DNA of 9,582 bases from JAXJYR01 sp964593515. Its GTDB lineage: Bacteria; Bacillota_I; Bacilli_A; Erysipelotrichales; Erysipelotrichaceae. The notes under the pieces were generated by a model. That model ran no database searches and was not told the origin of the DNA. It saw nothing but the letters and a program-made list of their open reading frames with translations. The DNA lies in the NCBI GenBank assembly GCA_964593515.1, contig CAZQJH010000058.1, forward strand, positions 1-9,582, written 5' to 3'. A program made the translations under genes and the position numbers. Shown piece by piece: positions 7,801 to 9,582 of this stretch. Positions within the stretch are counted from its first letter, which is position 1. Every line of letters starts with the position of its first letter.

Positions 7801-9582
7801 ATGGTTTTATTACTGATGATACTTGTACAATTGAAGGTAGTGATACTCAAGCTCCAGTAATGGAAAAAACATTACTTGCAGACTTTACAGCTATTAAAGC
7901 TGTAGGTGCTACTGCTACAAGTGAATCAGCAAGTGAAGGAGCTAATGGTAAAGCTGATATGGCTATTGATGGTGATCCAAATACTTACTGGCACTCAGTA
8001 TGGGAAAATAGTAACCATCCATTACCTCAATCATTAACAGTTGATTTAGGTGAAACATATAATATTAACCGTGTTACTTACGTTCCAAGACAAAGTTCTT
8101 CAAGTGCACGTATGATTGATGTTTATTTAGAAGTATCTAGTGATAATACAAATTGGACTAAAGTAGCAAGTGAAAAATTCTCTGGTGGTTCAGAATCTAG
8201 TGAAGTTTACTTTGATGCTATTGATGCTCGTTATGTAAGAATTACATGTACTAGTTCTACAGTATCTGGTTCTTGTAATATGGCTGAGTTAACAGTTCAT
8301 AAAACAGCAAAAGATTTAGGAACTGGAGCTAGTGATGCTTCATTATTAGCTACAATTGAACGTGTTAAACCTTTAATTGAAGGGGATAAAGCTAAAGCTT
8401 ATACAAATGGTTCAGTTAAAGCATTACAAGATGCTATTGATGCATGTAAAGATTTAGTTGCAGATCGTGTATCACAAAATAGAATTGATGCTTTAGAAAA
8501 AGCTATTAGAGATGCGCAAGACAACTTAACAACTAAAGCTAGAATTGTAGCTTTAATTGAAAAAGTAAATGAATTTAAAGAAAGCGATGTTCATGCAAGT
8601 GTTTGGGCTAAAGCACAATCAATTATGAAAGAAGTAGGAACTAACTATGAAGATGCATTATCTAATGCGGAAATGTTTAGTTATGTTATGAAAGTTGATT
8701 ATGTTTTAACTATCTTAGAAGCAAATGAAGAAATTGTTGTTGTTGATAAAGATGCGTTAACTAAGTTATACAATGACAATAAAGATAAAAATGCTAGTGG
8801 ATATACTACTGATAGTTTTGCAGCCTTCAAGACAGCTTTAAATGAAGCTAAAGCTATCTTAGATAAAGAAAATGTTTCACAAGATGAAGTAGATAGTGCT
8901 AAAGCTAAATTAGAAACAGCTATTGCTAACTTAGTTGCTAAAGTAGATAATGGTATTGATGAAGCAACATTAATTAATAAAAAAGTTGGTGATGTTAGTG
9001 TAATTGATTACTCTTCTCAATGTGGTGGAGAAGGAGAACCAGCTGAAAATGGTTATGGACAAGCTAATTGTACAATTGACCAAAATGATGCAAGTTACTG
9101 GCACTCTAACTGGTCTACTCACAATGGAGAAAAACATACGATTACTTATGATTTAGGTAAATCATTCACAATTACTGATGTAACATTCTTACCACGTCAA
9201 GATAAACGTAATGGAGATATTCATAAGTTTGAAGTTTATGTTGGTGATAATACAGATTATACTAAGAACAAATTAACTGGTGAATATGTCTTTGCTGAAG
9301 ATGGTACATTAGATGCTACTAAATGGTATCGTGCTAATGTTGCTGGAGAGGGAACATTTACTGGTCGTTATGTAACAATTCGTATCACTGGATCTTATGG
9401 AGATAGTGGTAATGATAAGTTTGCTTCAATGGCTGAAATTAAGTTCTATGGAAGTGAAGCAACATCAAAACCAGTTGAAGTTAATAAAACTAAATTAGAT
9501 GAAGCTATTAAAGCTGCTGAAGCAGTTAATAAAGCTGATTATACTGATGAAAGTGTTAAAGCTTTAGATGAAGCTTTAAGTG
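4887..9582 (+). CDS. nanH: Exported modular exo-alpha-sialidase, GH33, NanI-type (3'-partial)
   Basis: This enzyme cleaves terminal sialic acid from glycans; 1565 codons are visible and the frame is still open at the edge. A signal peptide covers residues 1-30 (likely cut after Ile-Lys-Ala30). Two LamG/CBM40-like modules follow (about 40-225 and 230-412). The GH33 propeller spans about 430-892 and keeps the full catalytic set: arginine triad R445 (in YRIP), R744 and R801; acid/base D470; E728; nucleophile Y834. Spacings R445-D470 (25) and E728-R744 (16) equal those I recall for Clostridium perfringens NanI. Asp boxes are at 634-641 and 755-762, plus a shortened one at 697-703. Next come an Ig-like domain (about 898-990), CBM32 (about 1003-1139, YWHSVW at 1034), helical FIVAR-like modules (about 1153-1217, 1219-1286, 1287-1352), a second CBM32 (about 1364-1523, YWHSNW at 1404) and the start of another FIVAR-like module. 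The cell-wall anchor, if any, lies beyond the window. Hydrolytic versus intramolecular trans-sialidase action cannot be told. The symbol is the generic sialidase one. Confidence 0.95.
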   Translation, partial: MTNSKFAKILLASTMVFSSISPNVLTYIKAEEVTSDKDVFKYATDVATSISSGTGYIDASDIVGKFNSLEEGSLNITAACTGSSVNALFFIGDKDTNKNYFTLYINGTALGIEAINASGTKVVDTKKTLTGIDLTKEHKYSMVYKKTDSGYSVKVYVDGEEQLSATPSVGFTKGSFDNADFIGFGKGARSDGGNPYPFTGTLKDIELYNYAISETDVQAYLIKERSDRTFSHVGKGFAGDDHILINEDLDAIKDMSNGTINIRFRASEANQGKMYLFSVANEDKTKYFDIYADFANNKVGAEATVLTNGTKKDMPIENGVSINDTNWHTLTIRHGALKSGTGYYLAVDGNQVDTNRYTNGITNLSAVFSEASNIVIGADHNLGNDYKGYIESVTMYSGVFTNEEVSTYGSAMKFEGGLTPDLTNAYKTEEEAIFYSGYDGSSQYRIPGLFTTKKGTVIAAIDQRNSGVGDAGNIDSVIRRKEKGQTEFDDVIEVLDLREDGISTPPFLIDPIMVQDRDSERIYMVVDMFPQSSGLMNGSIIQAGTGTKTVDGEMVTVVYENGSEYGYYGEDGVVYTKEGIKTEYKVVTECEAPYKELGNCYKNGEYVGSVFVYEGKEAAPFQILRTQRLWLSYSDDDGKTWSCPKDITGQVKPEWAMFCGVGPGKGLQLVDGTLCIPIYTANKASGLSSQASALITSKDGENWTLNESPQKLKGNDPATMSGGTQLTESQAVQLNNGQVKLFMRSYEGKVQMATSTNGGKTWDKIETINEITDVYCQLSVIHYTAGDKEYVVLSNPSGPGRNNGKVYIGEVDANGNIDFANGSSKQMNNQKYCYSCLTLLEYPKTTTDTSNKGVRDVVEVNPKIGLLYEDDTYSDFNLYYTEFDQNWLYAGMVEAKQEAPVVTDMKASINGDNISVTVTFDQNVIALGDVKLEVGNDNNKTCLTYVSGSTTNKLVFTGELNEDVKESVLNAYGFITDDTCTIEGSDTQAPVMEKTLLADFTAIKAVGATATSESASEGANGKADMAIDGDPNTYWHSVWENSNHPLPQSLTVDLGETYNINRVTYVPRQSSSSARMIDVYLEVSSDNTNWTKVASEKFSGGSESSEVYFDAIDARYVRITCTSSTVSGSCNMAELTVHKTAKDLGTGASDASLLATIERVKPLIEGDKAKAYTNGSVKALQDAIDACKDLVADRVSQNRIDALEKAIRDAQDNLTTKARIVALIEKVNEFKESDVHASVWAKAQSIMKEVGTNYEDALSNAEMFSYVMKVDYVLTILEANEEIVVVDKDALTKLYNDNKDKNASGYTTDSFAAFKTALNEAKAILDKENVSQDEVDSAKAKLETAIANLVAKVDNGIDEATLINKKVGDVSVIDYSSQCGGEGEPAENGYGQANCTIDQNDASYWHSNWSTHNGEKHTITYDLGKSFTITDVTFLPRQDKRNGDIHKFEVYVGDNTDYTKNKLTGEYVFAEDGTLDATKWYRANVAGEGTFTGRYVTIRITGSYGDSGNDKFASMAEIKFYGSEATSKPVEVNKTKLDEAIKAAEAVNKADYTDESVKALDEALS

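Overview
The window is strongly AT-rich, low-GC Gram-positive (Firmicutes) DNA. The case rests on consensus extended -10 promoters, strong AGGAGG-type ribosome binding sites, intrinsic terminators with long T-runs, a perfect-consensus CcpA operator (cre), an S-layer-homology (SLH) wall anchor and a NanI-type sialidase with its own signal peptide. Tryptophan is read from TGG and I see no in-frame TGA, so the standard bacterial code applies. A gut or mucosa-associated anaerobe (Clostridia- or Erysipelotrichia-like) is a reasonable inference; the species cannot be named from this sequence.

Layout: three genes, all on the + strand, probably three separate transcription units. (1) Positions 1-3758 are the 3' part of a very large surface protein. 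Its start lies upstream of the window. It has a long unrecognised, tyrosine- and acid-rich region, then helical FIVAR-like modules, and ends in three SLH repeats. A strong terminator follows at 3769-3799. (2) Positions 3872-4555 encode a small membrane-anchored thioredoxin-fold protein with a CFGC active site. It has its own extended -10 promoter and its own terminator (4586-4632). (3) After an intergenic stretch of about 330 bases with a well-formed promoter, a cre site and an excellent RBS, a giant modular sialidase starts at 4887. It is still open at the window end (1565 codons visible). Its order is signal peptide, two CBM40/LamG-like modules, GH33 catalytic domain, Ig-like domain, CBM32, three helical modules, a second CBM32, and the start of another FIVAR-like helical module.

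How they may work together: the sialidase would release terminal sialic acid from mucin or other host glycans, with the CBM40 and CBM32 modules holding it on sialylated and galactose/GalNAc-type glycans. The cre site predicts that it is switched off when preferred sugars are present. The SLH protein is a wall-bound surface protein of unknown function. The thioredoxin-like protein sits between two exported proteins that are unusually rich in cysteine (12 in the visible part of the SLH protein, about 16 in the sialidase), so an extracytoplasmic thiol-redox role is plausible but is inference. I found no RNA genes, mobile elements, CRISPR arrays or toxin/defence system here. The least described parts are the N-terminal two thirds of the SLH protein and the combined sialidase architecture.
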